Numbered from the stretch's first letter, positions 1-6,405 are shown. The stretch is 7,525 nucleotides of DNA from Syntrophaceae bacterium (GCA_003154025.1 PMCE01000278.1:1526-9050); one strand, 5' to 3'. Program-made: numbers and translations. Notes: generated from the sequence alone by a model not told the origin.

Positions 1-749
1 TCCGCACGGAAATGGGGCGCGAGATCCGGAAAGCTTTCATTCCGTCGGCCAAAGGGCACGTGCTTTTGTCCGCGGATTATTCGCAGATCGAGCTCCGGAT
101 TCTGGCTCATCTGTCGCGGGATTCTTTCCTGGTGGAGACCTTCCAGAAGGGCCTGGATGTCCATTCCTCCACGGCGGCGGAAATCTTCCATGTCTCTCCC
201 GAGCAGGTGAACCCGGAGATGCGGCGGCTGGCCAAAGTCATCAACTTCGGGATCATCTACGGGATGAGCGCCTTTGGCCTGGCGAAGGAGCTGGGCATTG
301 AGCCCGGAGTGGCTCAAGCCTACATCGCCAACTATTTTCAGAAGTACCACGGGGTTCGGGATTACATCAATGCCTCCCTGGAGGCTGCGCGGGAGAAGGG
401 GTACGTGATCACGCTCATGAACCGGCGCCGATACCTCCCTGATATCAAAAGCGCCAACCGCAGCGTGCGCCAGTTCGCCGAGCGGATCGCCATCAACGCC
501 CCGATTCAAGGCACTGCCGCTGACCTGATCAAGGTGGCGATGATCCGGATTCACCGGCGCCTGATCCAGGAGAAGCGGAAGACCGAGCTCATCCTGCAGA
601 TCCACGATGAGCTGGTCTTCGAGGTTCCCGAAGCAGAAATGGAGGCAGTCAAGGGGATGGTCACGGAGGAGATGGAGGGGGTCATGCAACTGGTGATTCC
701 CCTGAAAATAGAGATCGGAGTGGGGAAGAACTGGGCGGAAGCCCACTAG
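1..749 (+). CDS. polA: DNA polymerase I, C-terminal polymerase domain (partial, 5' end outside window)
   Basis: Template-directed DNA synthesis in Okazaki-fragment processing and excision repair. Only the last ~249 residues are present; the frame is open from the left edge (first full codon at 3), so the ATG at 12 is internal. Family A polymerase motifs appear in order. Motif A is DYSQIELRILAHLS (codons from ~81), whose Asp binds metal. Motif B, the O-helix, is RRLAKVINFGIIYGMSAFG, with the Arg, Lys, Phe and Tyr of the nucleotide-binding face. Motif C is QIHDELVFEVP, with the second catalytic Asp. The end GVGKNWAEAH is the usual PolA C-terminus. The 5'-nuclease and 3'-5' exonuclease domains would lie outside the window, so proofreading status cannot be judged. 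It is followed by a 110-nt spacer with heptad repeats, then comB on the same strand. No U-rich terminator is seen after the stop, so read-through into comB is possible. Confidence 0.97.
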   Translation, partial: RTEMGREIRKAFIPSAKGHVLLSADYSQIELRILAHLSRDSFLVETFQKGLDVHSSTAAEIFHVSPEQVNPEMRRLAKVINFGIIYGMSAFGLAKELGIEPGVAQAYIANYFQKYHGVRDYINASLEAAREKGYVITLMNRRRYLPDIKSANRSVRQFAERIAINAPIQGTAADLIKVAMIRIHRRLIQEKRKTELILQIHDELVFEVPEAEMEAVKGMVTEEMEGVMQLVIPLKIEIGVGKNWAEAH

Positions 750-764
750 GAACAAACGCACGGC

Positions 765-843
765 GCATAGGGCATAGAGCAAAGGGCATAGGGGAGCGTT
801 GGAAAACTTCCTTTGGAGTGGCGCTGCGCTTTGGGCAATGCGA
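765..843. repeat. Heptanucleotide repeat array with partial inverted arm between polA and comB
   Basis: Four consecutive 7-nt units are readable: gcatagg (765-771), gcataga (772-778), gcaaagg (779-785) and gcatagg (786-792). A degenerate opposite-orientation arm seems to follow: ctttg (829-833) can pair with caaag (780-784), and atgcg (838-842) can pair with cgcat (764-768), as if the right arm had lost a unit or more. The layout resembles the element at 3801-3882, although the unit sequence differs. The array sits in the polA-comB spacer and ends before the comB start at 860. Function unknown; it may affect transcript folding or be a spreading short tandem repeat. The four-unit array is directly visible; the right arm is weak. 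Confidence 0.7.
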
Positions 844-859
844 GTCCGGGTATTTAGGC

Positions 860-1576
860 ATGAAAATTGATTTAACATTTACGCCCGATGAATTGGAAAA
901 GAAGGACCTCGGGGGAAAGTCTGTAGTGGTTATCGATGCCCTCCGCGCTACCACCACCATGACGGTGGCCTTTGAAAACGGAGCCGGGGCCTTTATCCCC
1001 GTGGCAACCGTAGAGGAGGCCCGGGACCTGGTCGCCAAGAATCCGGATTTTCTCCTTGCCGGGGAGAGGAGAGCCCTGCGCCTGGAAGGGTTCCATCTGG
1101 GGAATTCTCCCCGTGATTACCGGCCCGACAGGGTGAAGGGAAAGACCATTGTGATGACCACCACGAATGGAACTCGGGCTCTGGTGGCTTCTCGCGGCGG
1201 AGCGGAAGTCTTCATCGGGTCTTTTCTAAACCTCACCGTCCTATGCGACCGGCTGATCGAGGCCGGGCGGGATATTCTGGTTGCCTGTTCGGGGGAGAAG
1301 GGACTTTTCTGCCTGGAAGATACGGTCTGCGGTGGGGCGATCGTAGAGCGGCTGGAGAAGAGGGGGGTTGCGATAACCAAGACGGATGCGGCCAATGCCG
1401 CCAAGATCCTTTATGAACAGTGTGAGGGCAATATCTACGGCTTCCTGTGCACGTGCGATTGGGGGACGTATCTGGAAGGGCTCGGCCTGGGAAAGGATAT
1501 ACGGATCTGTGCGCAGGTTGATTCCTCCAAAGTTGTCCCTGTATACCGGGAAGGCAGGATTTTTCTTGATCGCTGA
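860..1576 (+). CDS. comB: 2-phosphosulfolactate phosphatase family protein (ComB-like)
   Basis: 238 aa, close to the usual ComB length. The family is a Mg-dependent phosphatase that dephosphorylates 2-phosphosulfolactate to sulfolactate, the second step of PEP-dependent coenzyme M biosynthesis. Recognisable blocks are VVVIDALRATTTM (22-34), ERRALRLEGFHLGNSPRDY (69-87), TTTNGTRAL (100-108) and CSGEKGLFCLEDTVCGGAIV (143-162), the last being the most diagnostic. I chose the ATG at 860 because the protein there begins MKIDLTF like family members; the ATG at 818 adds 14 residues from the repeat-containing spacer. The ribosome site is weak (tttagg just upstream). The 3' end overlaps dus by 11 nt, implying translational coupling. 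No phosphosulfolactate synthase (ComA) is in the window. Family assignment is firm, but the substrate in this bacterium is inference because many bacterial ComB homologues lack an assigned role. Confidence 0.9.
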   Translation: MKIDLTFTPDELEKKDLGGKSVVVIDALRATTTMTVAFENGAGAFIPVATVEEARDLVAKNPDFLLAGERRALRLEGFHLGNSPRDYRPDRVKGKTIVMTTTNGTRALVASRGGAEVFIGSFLNLTVLCDRLIEAGRDILVACSGEKGLFCLEDTVCGGAIVERLEKRGVAITKTDAANAAKILYEQCEGNIYGFLCTCDWGTYLEGLGLGKDIRICAQVDSSKVVPVYREGRIFLDR

Positions 1577-2570
1577 AAAATTCTCCCCGTTAAAGATCGG
1601 TTCCTTGACCCTTGCCAACCCGATCCTCCTTGCCCCCTTGTCGGGAATCTCCAACCTGCCCTTTCGGCTCTTGGCCAAGGAGCAGGGATGCGGGATGGTC
1701 TGTACGGAGATGATCAGCGCCGAAGGGCTGGTGAGAAACCGGAAGGCCACCGAGGGGCTAATGAAAAGCTGTCCGGAGGAGCGGCCTCTGGCAGTACAGA
1801 TCTTCGGGACCCGCCCTCAATCCCTGGCCGGAGCGGCCAGGATCGCGGAAGAATGTGGGGCGGAGATCGTCGACATCAACATGGGATGTCCCGTCCGGAA
1901 GGTAACCAACGGGGGATCGGGCGCTGCCTTAATGAAAGACCCCCCGCGGGCGGGGGAGATCATGGAAGCGGTGCGGAAATCGGTCTCCATCCCGGTGACG
2001 GTCAAGATCCGGGCCGGCTGGGATGAAAAAAGCCGGAACTATCTGGAGATCGGAAGGATCGCGGAGGATTGCGGGATGAACTCCATCACGCTCCATGGAC
2101 GCACCCGGCAGCAGGGGTATGGGGGCAAGGCCGATTGGGAGGTCGTTGCCGAAGCAAAGAGGCGCCTCCGGATCCCGGTGATCGGCAACGGGGACCTGAA
2201 TTCCCCCGAGGCGGTCAGCCGCTTTTTCACCCTGACCGGGGCCGATGGGGGCATGGTTGGCCGGGCGGCTCTGGGAAATCCATGGATCTTCCGACAGATC
2301 CTGCAATTCTTCCGGGGGGAACGCCCCGAAGAACCTTCGCTGGAGGAAAAAGAAAGAATCATCCTGCGCCATCTCCGAATGATCATCGATTCCCGGGGGG
2401 AAAAATACGGAGTCCTGGAATTCCGCAAGCATCTTCTCTGGTACACCCGGGGACTCCGGGAAGGCTCCGAATTCCGTTCCAGGGCAGCCAGCTGGACGAC
2501 CTACTCCGAAGTCGTGCTGCAGGTCGGGGATTATTTCGAAAAGGTTCGAAATTTTCCTGTTTCTGCTTGA
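1566..2570 (+). CDS. dus: tRNA-dihydrouridine synthase (DusB-like)
   Basis: FMN-dependent, NADPH-using reduction of uridines to dihydrouridine in the tRNA D-loop; cytosolic. 334 aa, normal for the family. The TIM-barrel half shows APLSGISNLPFR (near 20, FMN site), QIFGTRP, DINMGCPVRKV with the catalytic Cys and GGSGAALM, VTVKIRAGWD, ITLHGRTRQQGYGGKADW, and VIGNGD followed by GMVGRAALGNPWIF (phosphate-binding end of the barrel). A shorter helical tRNA-binding region follows. The start is inferred as TTG at 1566, preceded by AGGA (1556-1559) with a 6-nt spacer; every in-frame ATG upstream lies deep in comB. That start overlaps comB by 11 nt, so translation is probably coupled. The pattern is closest to DusB, but the subgroup is not certain. 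A candidate promoter for the next gene overlaps the stop codon. Confidence 0.93.
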   Translation: MIAEKFSPLKIGSLTLANPILLAPLSGISNLPFRLLAKEQGCGMVCTEMISAEGLVRNRKATEGLMKSCPEERPLAVQIFGTRPQSLAGAARIAEECGAEIVDINMGCPVRKVTNGGSGAALMKDPPRAGEIMEAVRKSVSIPVTVKIRAGWDEKSRNYLEIGRIAEDCGMNSITLHGRTRQQGYGGKADWEVVAEAKRRLRIPVIGNGDLNSPEAVSRFFTLTGADGGMVGRAALGNPWIFRQILQFFRGERPEEPSLEEKERIILRHLRMIIDSRGEKYGVLEFRKHLLWYTRGLREGSEFRSRAASWTTYSEVVLQVGDYFEKVRNFPVSA

Positions 2571-2595
2571 CAATCGCCTTTGCAATCCTTAGATT
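2567..2595 (+). promoter_or_regulatory. Candidate sigma70 promoter for the Ldh2-family gene
   Basis: A perfect -35 hexamer TTGACA (2567-2572) is followed after exactly 17 nt by TAGATT (2590-2595), 4 of 6 matches to TATAAT. Transcription would start near 2602, giving a leader of about 105 nt before the ATG at 2707. The -35 box overlaps the dus stop codon, so the dehydrogenase could be transcribed independently of polA-comB-dus. The leader holds short inverted repeats (agatttc 2591-2597 with gaaatct 2615-2621), but no recognisable riboswitch. Confidence 0.5.
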
Positions 2596-2706
2596 TCTTT
2601 CCAAATTTCAGGATGAAATCTGAGCCCAAACGAAACTCTTGGGGCCTGAAATAGCGAAACCCGAACCTGCTTTAATCCATTGACTGCCAAGAAAGAGAAG
2701 GATTCC

Positions 2707-3807
2707 ATGAGCACCGAATTCCGGACCGTACGGACGGAGCCGCTGACTCAGTTTTGTCAGCAGGTCTTTGAAAAACTGGGTGTCCCCTCAGAGGATGCTT
2801 TTACAACTTCGGAAGTCCTGGTCCTGGCCGACCTGCGGGGAATCGAATCCCACGGCGTAGCCAGGCTGCGGCGCTATTACACGGGCCTGAAGAACGGGGT
2901 CATGGTTCCCAGGCCCAACGTGAGGATCGTCCATGAGACTCCCATAACCGCCCGGATCGACGGGGGGGCCGCCTTGGGCCAGGTGGCTGGTAAGAAAGGG
3001 ATGAGCCTGGCGATCGAAAAGGCCAAGAAGAACGGGGTGGGGTTTGTCGTCGTGGGCAACAGCAACCATTACGGAATCGCCGCCTATTATTCCATGATGG
3101 CCCTGCAACACGACCTGATCGGTCTGTCGCTCACCAATTCGGACTGCTACGTGGTCCCGACCTTCGGAAGAGACGTGCTCCTGGGGACCAACCCGATCAG
3201 CGTTACCGTCCCGGCCCTGAAAGAAAGACCCTTTGTCCTGGACATGTCCACTGCCGTGGCCACTCTGGGAAAGGTGGAAGTATACAACCGCATGGGAAAG
3301 AAGCTTCCCCACGGGTGGGCAACAGATGAGAAAGGACAGTCGTGCGACGACCCCGGGCGAGTCCTGAACAACATCCGGAGCAAGGCCGGCGGCGGCCTTC
3401 TCCCCCTTGGGGGGGCCGGGGAGGAGTTCGGCGGCCACAAGGGGTACGGCCTCGACCTTCTGGTTGACATTCTCAGCGGCGTCCTCCCGGGGTCTGCATA
3501 CCTGAACCTCCTTTATCCCAAGACGCCGGAGGGAAAACCCCTGCCCTCGCTGGTGGGCCATTTCTTCGGGGCCATACGGATCGACTACTTCCGCCCGGCG
3601 GAAGATTTCCGGAAAGACATGGATGACCTGATCCGCCGCCTGAAAAACTCGAGGAAGGCCGAAGGGCAAGGCCGCATCTACGTGCACGGAGAAAAAGAGT
3701 TCGAGCTGGAAGAGAAGTACCGCAAGGATGGTATTCCCCTCTACTACAAGGTCTATGACGACCTCAAGGCGATCGGAATCGAAACAGGAGTTCCCTTTGG
3801 CTTGTAG
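2707..3807 (+). CDS. Malate/L-lactate (Ldh2/YlbC, COG2055) family NAD(P)-dependent dehydrogenase
   Basis: 366 aa, a typical family length. These enzymes oxidise 2-hydroxyacids (malate, L-lactate, ureidoglycolate, L-sulfolactate) with NAD(P) and have a fold unrelated to classical MDH/LDH. Signature blocks are GIESHGVARL (45-54, catalytic His region), NSNHYGIAAYY (118-128), LGTNPISVTVPA (159-170), LDMSTAVATLGKVEVYNRMG (178-197) and FGGHKGYGLDLLVDILSGVL (241-260). The ATG at 2707 is chosen because AAGGA (2698-2702) lies 4 nt upstream; an in-frame TTG at 2680 would add nine lysine-rich residues without a ribosome site. It has its own candidate promoter at 2567-2595 and ends in the convergent repeat at 3801-3882. 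Substrate cannot be read from sequence. ComC, the sulfolactate dehydrogenase of coenzyme M synthesis, belongs to this family, which makes nearby ComB suggestive, but malate or another 2-hydroxyacid is equally possible. Confidence 0.93.
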   Translation: MSTEFRTVRTEPLTQFCQQVFEKLGVPSEDAFTTSEVLVLADLRGIESHGVARLRRYYTGLKNGVMVPRPNVRIVHETPITARIDGGAALGQVAGKKGMSLAIEKAKKNGVGFVVVGNSNHYGIAAYYSMMALQHDLIGLSLTNSDCYVVPTFGRDVLLGTNPISVTVPALKERPFVLDMSTAVATLGKVEVYNRMGKKLPHGWATDEKGQSCDDPGRVLNNIRSKAGGGLLPLGGAGEEFGGHKGYGLDLLVDILSGVLPGSAYLNLLYPKTPEGKPLPSLVGHFFGAIRIDYFRPAEDFRKDMDDLIRRLKNSRKAEGQGRIYVHGEKEFELEEKYRKDGIPLYYKVYDDLKAIGIETGVPFGL

Positions 3808-3882
3808 CTCATAGCTCATAGTTTATTTACGGGTGAGGGAGTCTTGGCTATGAGCTATGAGCCATGAGCTATCAGCTAATAG
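3801..3882. repeat. Convergent heptad-repeat inverted element, possible bidirectional terminator
   Basis: Left arm: heptads cttgtag (3801-3807), ctcatag (3808-3814) and ctcatag (3815-3821). Right arm: the reverse-oriented heptads ctatgag (3848-3854), ctatgag (3855-3861), ccatgag (3862-3868), ctatcag (3869-3875) and ctaatag (3876-3882). Positions 3807-3821 and 3848-3862 are perfectly complementary over 15 bp with a 26-nt loop. The element fills the junction between two convergent genes: its first unit contains the TAG stop of the dehydrogenase and its last unit ends 2 nt from the glycosyltransferase stop. Its position suits a bidirectional terminator or mRNA 3'-end stabiliser, but neither side has a clean U-tract. 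Unit decay rises away from the inner units of the right arm. Confidence 0.85.
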
Positions 3883-3884
3883 GG

Positions 3885-5147
3885 CTACCCGATCTGGATT
3901 CGGCGGAGCAATTCAAGCTGGGGGCCGATTTCCTCGACCGGCTCGAGGCCGGCCCATCGCAGGAGAGCCAGCACGCCCTGTTCGGGATTTTGGCGGGGGT
4001 AGGTCGCGGCAGACAGGTGGTGGATGAGCTTCATGGTCTTCAAGCCATCGAACCATTCATGGAAACCCTTGGAAAGATTCTTGGGGGTGCGGAAATTTTG
4101 CCGCAATTTTTCCCAGACAGAGATAAATTTGTTTGCTTCCAAAAAATCCGCTAAATCTGTGGAAATCTTCCCGGCCTTCTGCTGCAAAAGCTCAGCCTCC
4201 GCCGCCAAACTCTGCTCCACCAGATTCAGCCAATCGCCCAATATTTGAAAGCATTCCAGCCGGTAAAAGAGAACTGCGCCGTCTTTTCGGGACAGCAGAT
4301 CGGTCATGCTCCGGCCCGTGCCGAAGGGGACCCGGTGGGAGGTCCTGGCCGAAGGGTAAACGACCGTTCCTTTCACCAGAGAAACCCCTCCGGTCTTAGC
4401 CAGGTGCTGCAGGAAATAAAAGTCCTCACCGGCGCCCCGTTGGTTCATTCCCCCCATCCGGGCATATCCCTCCGCGGTGCAGGCCATAGCGCTCCCCACG
4501 GTATGAAAGGCATAGGGGGAACCCGCCCGCTCGAGCCCCAGCACATAAGCCCGCAGAAAAAGCTCGTAGCGGCGGATGGCTTGATCTTCTTCTCCCGTGG
4601 AACCGGGCTGGTGGCAAAAGGGAATGACCGCTCCGGGTGCCGAACTTTTCCGAAAATGTGCTTCGATTGAAGGGAGGTAGTCGGGACGGCAAAGGGTATC
4701 GGCATCCAGAGAGACCATGACGAGAGGACCGTTGCTGAGGTTTAAACGGGGGAGGGCAAAGTCGAACCCGATTTTACGGGCCATCCCGACCCCGCCGGTC
4801 TTGGGCAGGAGCTCCAGACCGGGGGAGGCGGCATCCACCCAGGCGAGTTGGAGCCTTGCCAGCAAAGGATCATCCTTGGATAAGCTTTGAAGGGTCTGTC
4901 GGTTGTCCTCTTTTTCAGGGAGAGAAGCGTCTTCCCTATGGTTAACCACCACCAGAACCAGAAAACGGGAGAGAAATTCTCCGGGGTTTTGGGCCAGAGA
5001 ACGGAGCGTAGAGAAGAGAGAGGCGTTTTCCGCGAGAGAAGGGATGACCACGGCGCCGTTGAAATCCCTTCGGGGTGTCCCGGCGAGGGTCCACGGAGCG
5101 GTCAGAGCGCGTGAGGCAAGGTATTTTCCGATTCGTGAAGGAACCAT
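3885..5147 (-). CDS. GT-A fold (family 2-like) glycosyltransferase
   Basis: 420 aa from the ATG at 5147. The N-terminal ~280 residues look like a GT2-type glycosyltransferase: a first strand GAVVIPSLAENASLFSTLRS (31-50), a second strand LVLVVVNH (63-70), a DxD-like metal/nucleotide-sugar site SLDADTLCRPDYL (147-159), and GAGEDFYFL (238-246), matching the (G)ED acceptor/base motif. The C-terminal ~140 residues are helical and charged, with no family I recognise. No signal peptide or membrane span is obvious, so it is probably cytosolic or peripheral. Donor and acceptor are unknown. The start is uncertain: a TTG at 5156 is in frame and neither site has a good ribosome site, while a GGGGAGGG precedes an ATG at 5187 in another frame. 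It lies 67 nt downstream of miaA on the same strand and may be co-transcribed with it. Confidence 0.8.
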   Translation of the reverse strand: MVPSRIGKYLASRALTAPWTLAGTPRRDFNGAVVIPSLAENASLFSTLRSLAQNPGEFLSRFLVLVVVNHREDASLPEKEDNRQTLQSLSKDDPLLARLQLAWVDAASPGLELLPKTGGVGMARKIGFDFALPRLNLSNGPLVMVSLDADTLCRPDYLPSIEAHFRKSSAPGAVIPFCHQPGSTGEEDQAIRRYELFLRAYVLGLERAGSPYAFHTVGSAMACTAEGYARMGGMNQRGAGEDFYFLQHLAKTGGVSLVKGTVVYPSARTSHRVPFGTGRSMTDLLSRKDGAVLFYRLECFQILGDWLNLVEQSLAAEAELLQQKAGKISTDLADFLEANKFISVWEKLRQNFRTPKNLSKGFHEWFDGLKTMKLIHHLSAATYPRQNPEQGVLALLRWAGLEPVEEIGPQLELLRRIQIG

Positions 5148-5214
5148 GGCAATCAAAGCGGGAAGAATCGAAGGCCGATGGCCTCATTCTCCCTCCCCGA
5201 AATAGCCGGGTACG

Positions 5215-6132
5215 TCAAAAATCCCCCAGAAGGCGTTCGTTTTTCAACATCTCCAGGATAGCAACCGCAGGGTTTTGCTTCCCCTCGACCCAGCGAATCC
5301 GGACCCCCTGCCGCTCCATCCGTCGGAACCAGGTATCCTGCCGTTTGGCGAACTGGCGGATTGCGCTGTTGAGCTTCAGAAACATGTCGTTCTTGTTGAT
5401 TAGCCCCTTGAGGTACATGGCCGCATATCTGTATTCCAGGCCGAGCAGGTCCAGCCTTTCAAAAGAAACTCCAGCTTTGTGAAGCTTTCTCACCTCCTCG
5501 ATCAGGCCCTGTTCCATCCGTTCCCGCAGACGGCGGGCGATCCTTTGATGCAGCATTTCTCTCGGCCAGCGAATTCCGAATACGAACGGTTCCAGGTCCG
5601 GAGGAGGAGAAGAATCCTGTGCTCCAATTTTGAACTCCGCTATCTCGATGGCTCGAATCACCCGCTCCCGGTGGAGAAGGTCGGTGGTGTTGTGCAGGCT
5701 GGGGTTGGCCTCGTTCAAGCGCGCGGCCAGATCAGGCAAGGAGAAAGAAGCGAGATGCTTTCGCAATTCTTCGTCTGGGGGAACCTCCATGAGGCGGTAT
5801 CCTTTTAATACTGCCTCGAGGTATAGGCCGGTCCCCCCCACCAGAAGGGGAAGTCTTCCCCGGGCCTGAATGCGGAGGAAAGCTTCGATAAAACGCTTCC
5901 GGAATTCGAACACGCTGAATTCATGGTTGGGGCCGACGATATCGATCAGGTGATAAGGAACGTCTCCGTACTCCGCCAGGTCTTTTCCCGTGCCGATGTC
6001 CATGCCCCGGTAGACTTGCCGGGAGTCCGCGGAAATGATTTCTCCCCTCAGGGTGCGGGCGGCTTGAACGGCCGCACGGGTCTTTCCCGAGGCCGTGGAG
6101 CCTAAGATGACGAGAAGATTGAAGCTCGGAAT
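5215..6132 (-). CDS. miaA: tRNA dimethylallyltransferase, MiaA2-like, apparent AUU start
   Basis: Transfers a dimethylallyl group to N6 of A37 in tRNAs reading UNN codons, the first step of i6A/ms2i6A formation; cytosolic. Read from the ATT at 6132 the protein is 305 aa, normal for MiaA. It has the P-loop GSTASGKT (11-18), DSRQVYRGMDIGTGKDL (36-52, with catalytic Asp), PYHLIDI (59-65), LVGGTGLYLEAVLKGYRL (97-114), LHNTTD (146-151), and AIRQFAKRQDTWFR (257-270). The motifs MDIGTGKDL, VLKGYRL, LHNTTD and GLEYRY resemble the MiaA2 clade known from Bacteroidetes more than E. coli MiaA. An in-frame TAA (6165-6163) and the absence of ATG, GTG or TTG before the P-loop leave ATT (6132-6130) as the likely start, with GGAGG 4 nt upstream. 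The first in-frame ATG (6003) would delete the P-loop. Product certain; start inferred. Confidence 0.93.
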   Translation of the reverse strand: MPSFNLLVILGSTASGKTRAAVQAARTLRGEIISADSRQVYRGMDIGTGKDLAEYGDVPYHLIDIVGPNHEFSVFEFRKRFIEAFLRIQARGRLPLLVGGTGLYLEAVLKGYRLMEVPPDEELRKHLASFSLPDLAARLNEANPSLHNTTDLLHRERVIRAIEIAEFKIGAQDSSPPPDLEPFVFGIRWPREMLHQRIARRLRERMEQGLIEEVRKLHKAGVSFERLDLLGLEYRYAAMYLKGLINKNDMFLKLNSAIRQFAKRQDTWFRRMERQGVRIRWVEGKQNPAVAILEMLKNERLLGDF

Positions 6133-6135
6133 AGT

Positions 6136-6142
6136 GCCTCCA
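6136..6142 (-). promoter_or_regulatory. Shine-Dalgarno sequence that decides the miaA start
   Basis: On the minus strand TGGAGGC lies immediately before the candidate ATT initiator (6132-6130); 4 nt separate GGAGG from ATT. It is the only strong ribosome site between the in-frame TAA (6165-6163) and the P-loop codons, and so favours an AUU start giving an N-terminus MPSFNLLVILG. The spacing is short but usable. Confidence 0.6.
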
Positions 6143-6196
6143 GGCGGAAAAAAGGCGAGGGATTAAAATGGCATGATTCTTGAATATAAGGAGGAA

Positions 6197-6247
6197 GAAG
6201 GGCAATATGGGAAAAAATAAATAAGCCCTTCCCGTTTAATTTTTTTT
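6197..6247 (+). terminator. Rho-independent-like hairpin with T-run on the plus strand
   Basis: gaagggc (6197-6203) pairs perfectly with gcccttc (6225-6231) across a 21-nt loop, and the stem is followed by an eight-T run at 6240-6247. The polarity fits termination on the plus strand, yet both flanking genes run on the minus strand, so it would stop antisense transcription or a small plus-strand RNA. The 7-bp stem and large loop make it weak. Confidence 0.35.
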
Positions 6248-6377
6248 CGTTCATGATTCCGACTGGTTAAGCTCTTGACCTGGGGTGAAAGAGAAAGGCG
6301 GGCAGTCGGTTTCAAGAAATTCAAGATCATCCCCAAAAGTGACGATAATAACCATGAGGGGTCGTTACAAGCTGGAG

Positions 6378-6405
6378 CCCCAACCCAGCATGCCCCTCAC
6401 AACCC
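6378..6405 (-). other. G-quadruplex-forming motif
   Basis: On the minus strand four G-tracts (GGG, GGGG, GGG, GGGG) are separated by loops of 6, 6 and 2 nt (TTGTGA, CATGCT, TT), which meets the standard G3+N1-7 pattern. It lies about 135 nt past the acyltransferase stop and about 245 nt before the miaA start, both transcribed in the G-rich direction. It could act in RNA as a 3'-end or leader structure. Folding is inferred from pattern only. Confidence 0.5.

Noticed and set aside
1929..2585. 218-codon frame antisense to dus
   Set aside because: It is a shadow of the conserved Dus coding frame, with no ribosome site or recognisable motif.
2624..2660. cccaa/ttggg hairpin after dus as terminator
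   Set aside because: Only about 5 bp and no following T-run; it lies in the leader of the next gene.
2788..3819. 343-codon open frame antisense to the Ldh2-family gene
   Set aside because: It lies wholly opposite a gene with clear family motifs; long antisense frames are expected at this GC content, and its sequence shows no domain.
5172..5184. aggcc/ggcct hairpin between miaA and the glycosyltransferase
   Set aside because: A 5-bp stem with a 3-nt loop and no U-tract is likely in GC-rich DNA by chance.
6003..6003. ATG at 6003 as the miaA start
   Set aside because: It would remove the P-loop and the DSRQ motif, which are clearly encoded in frame upstream.
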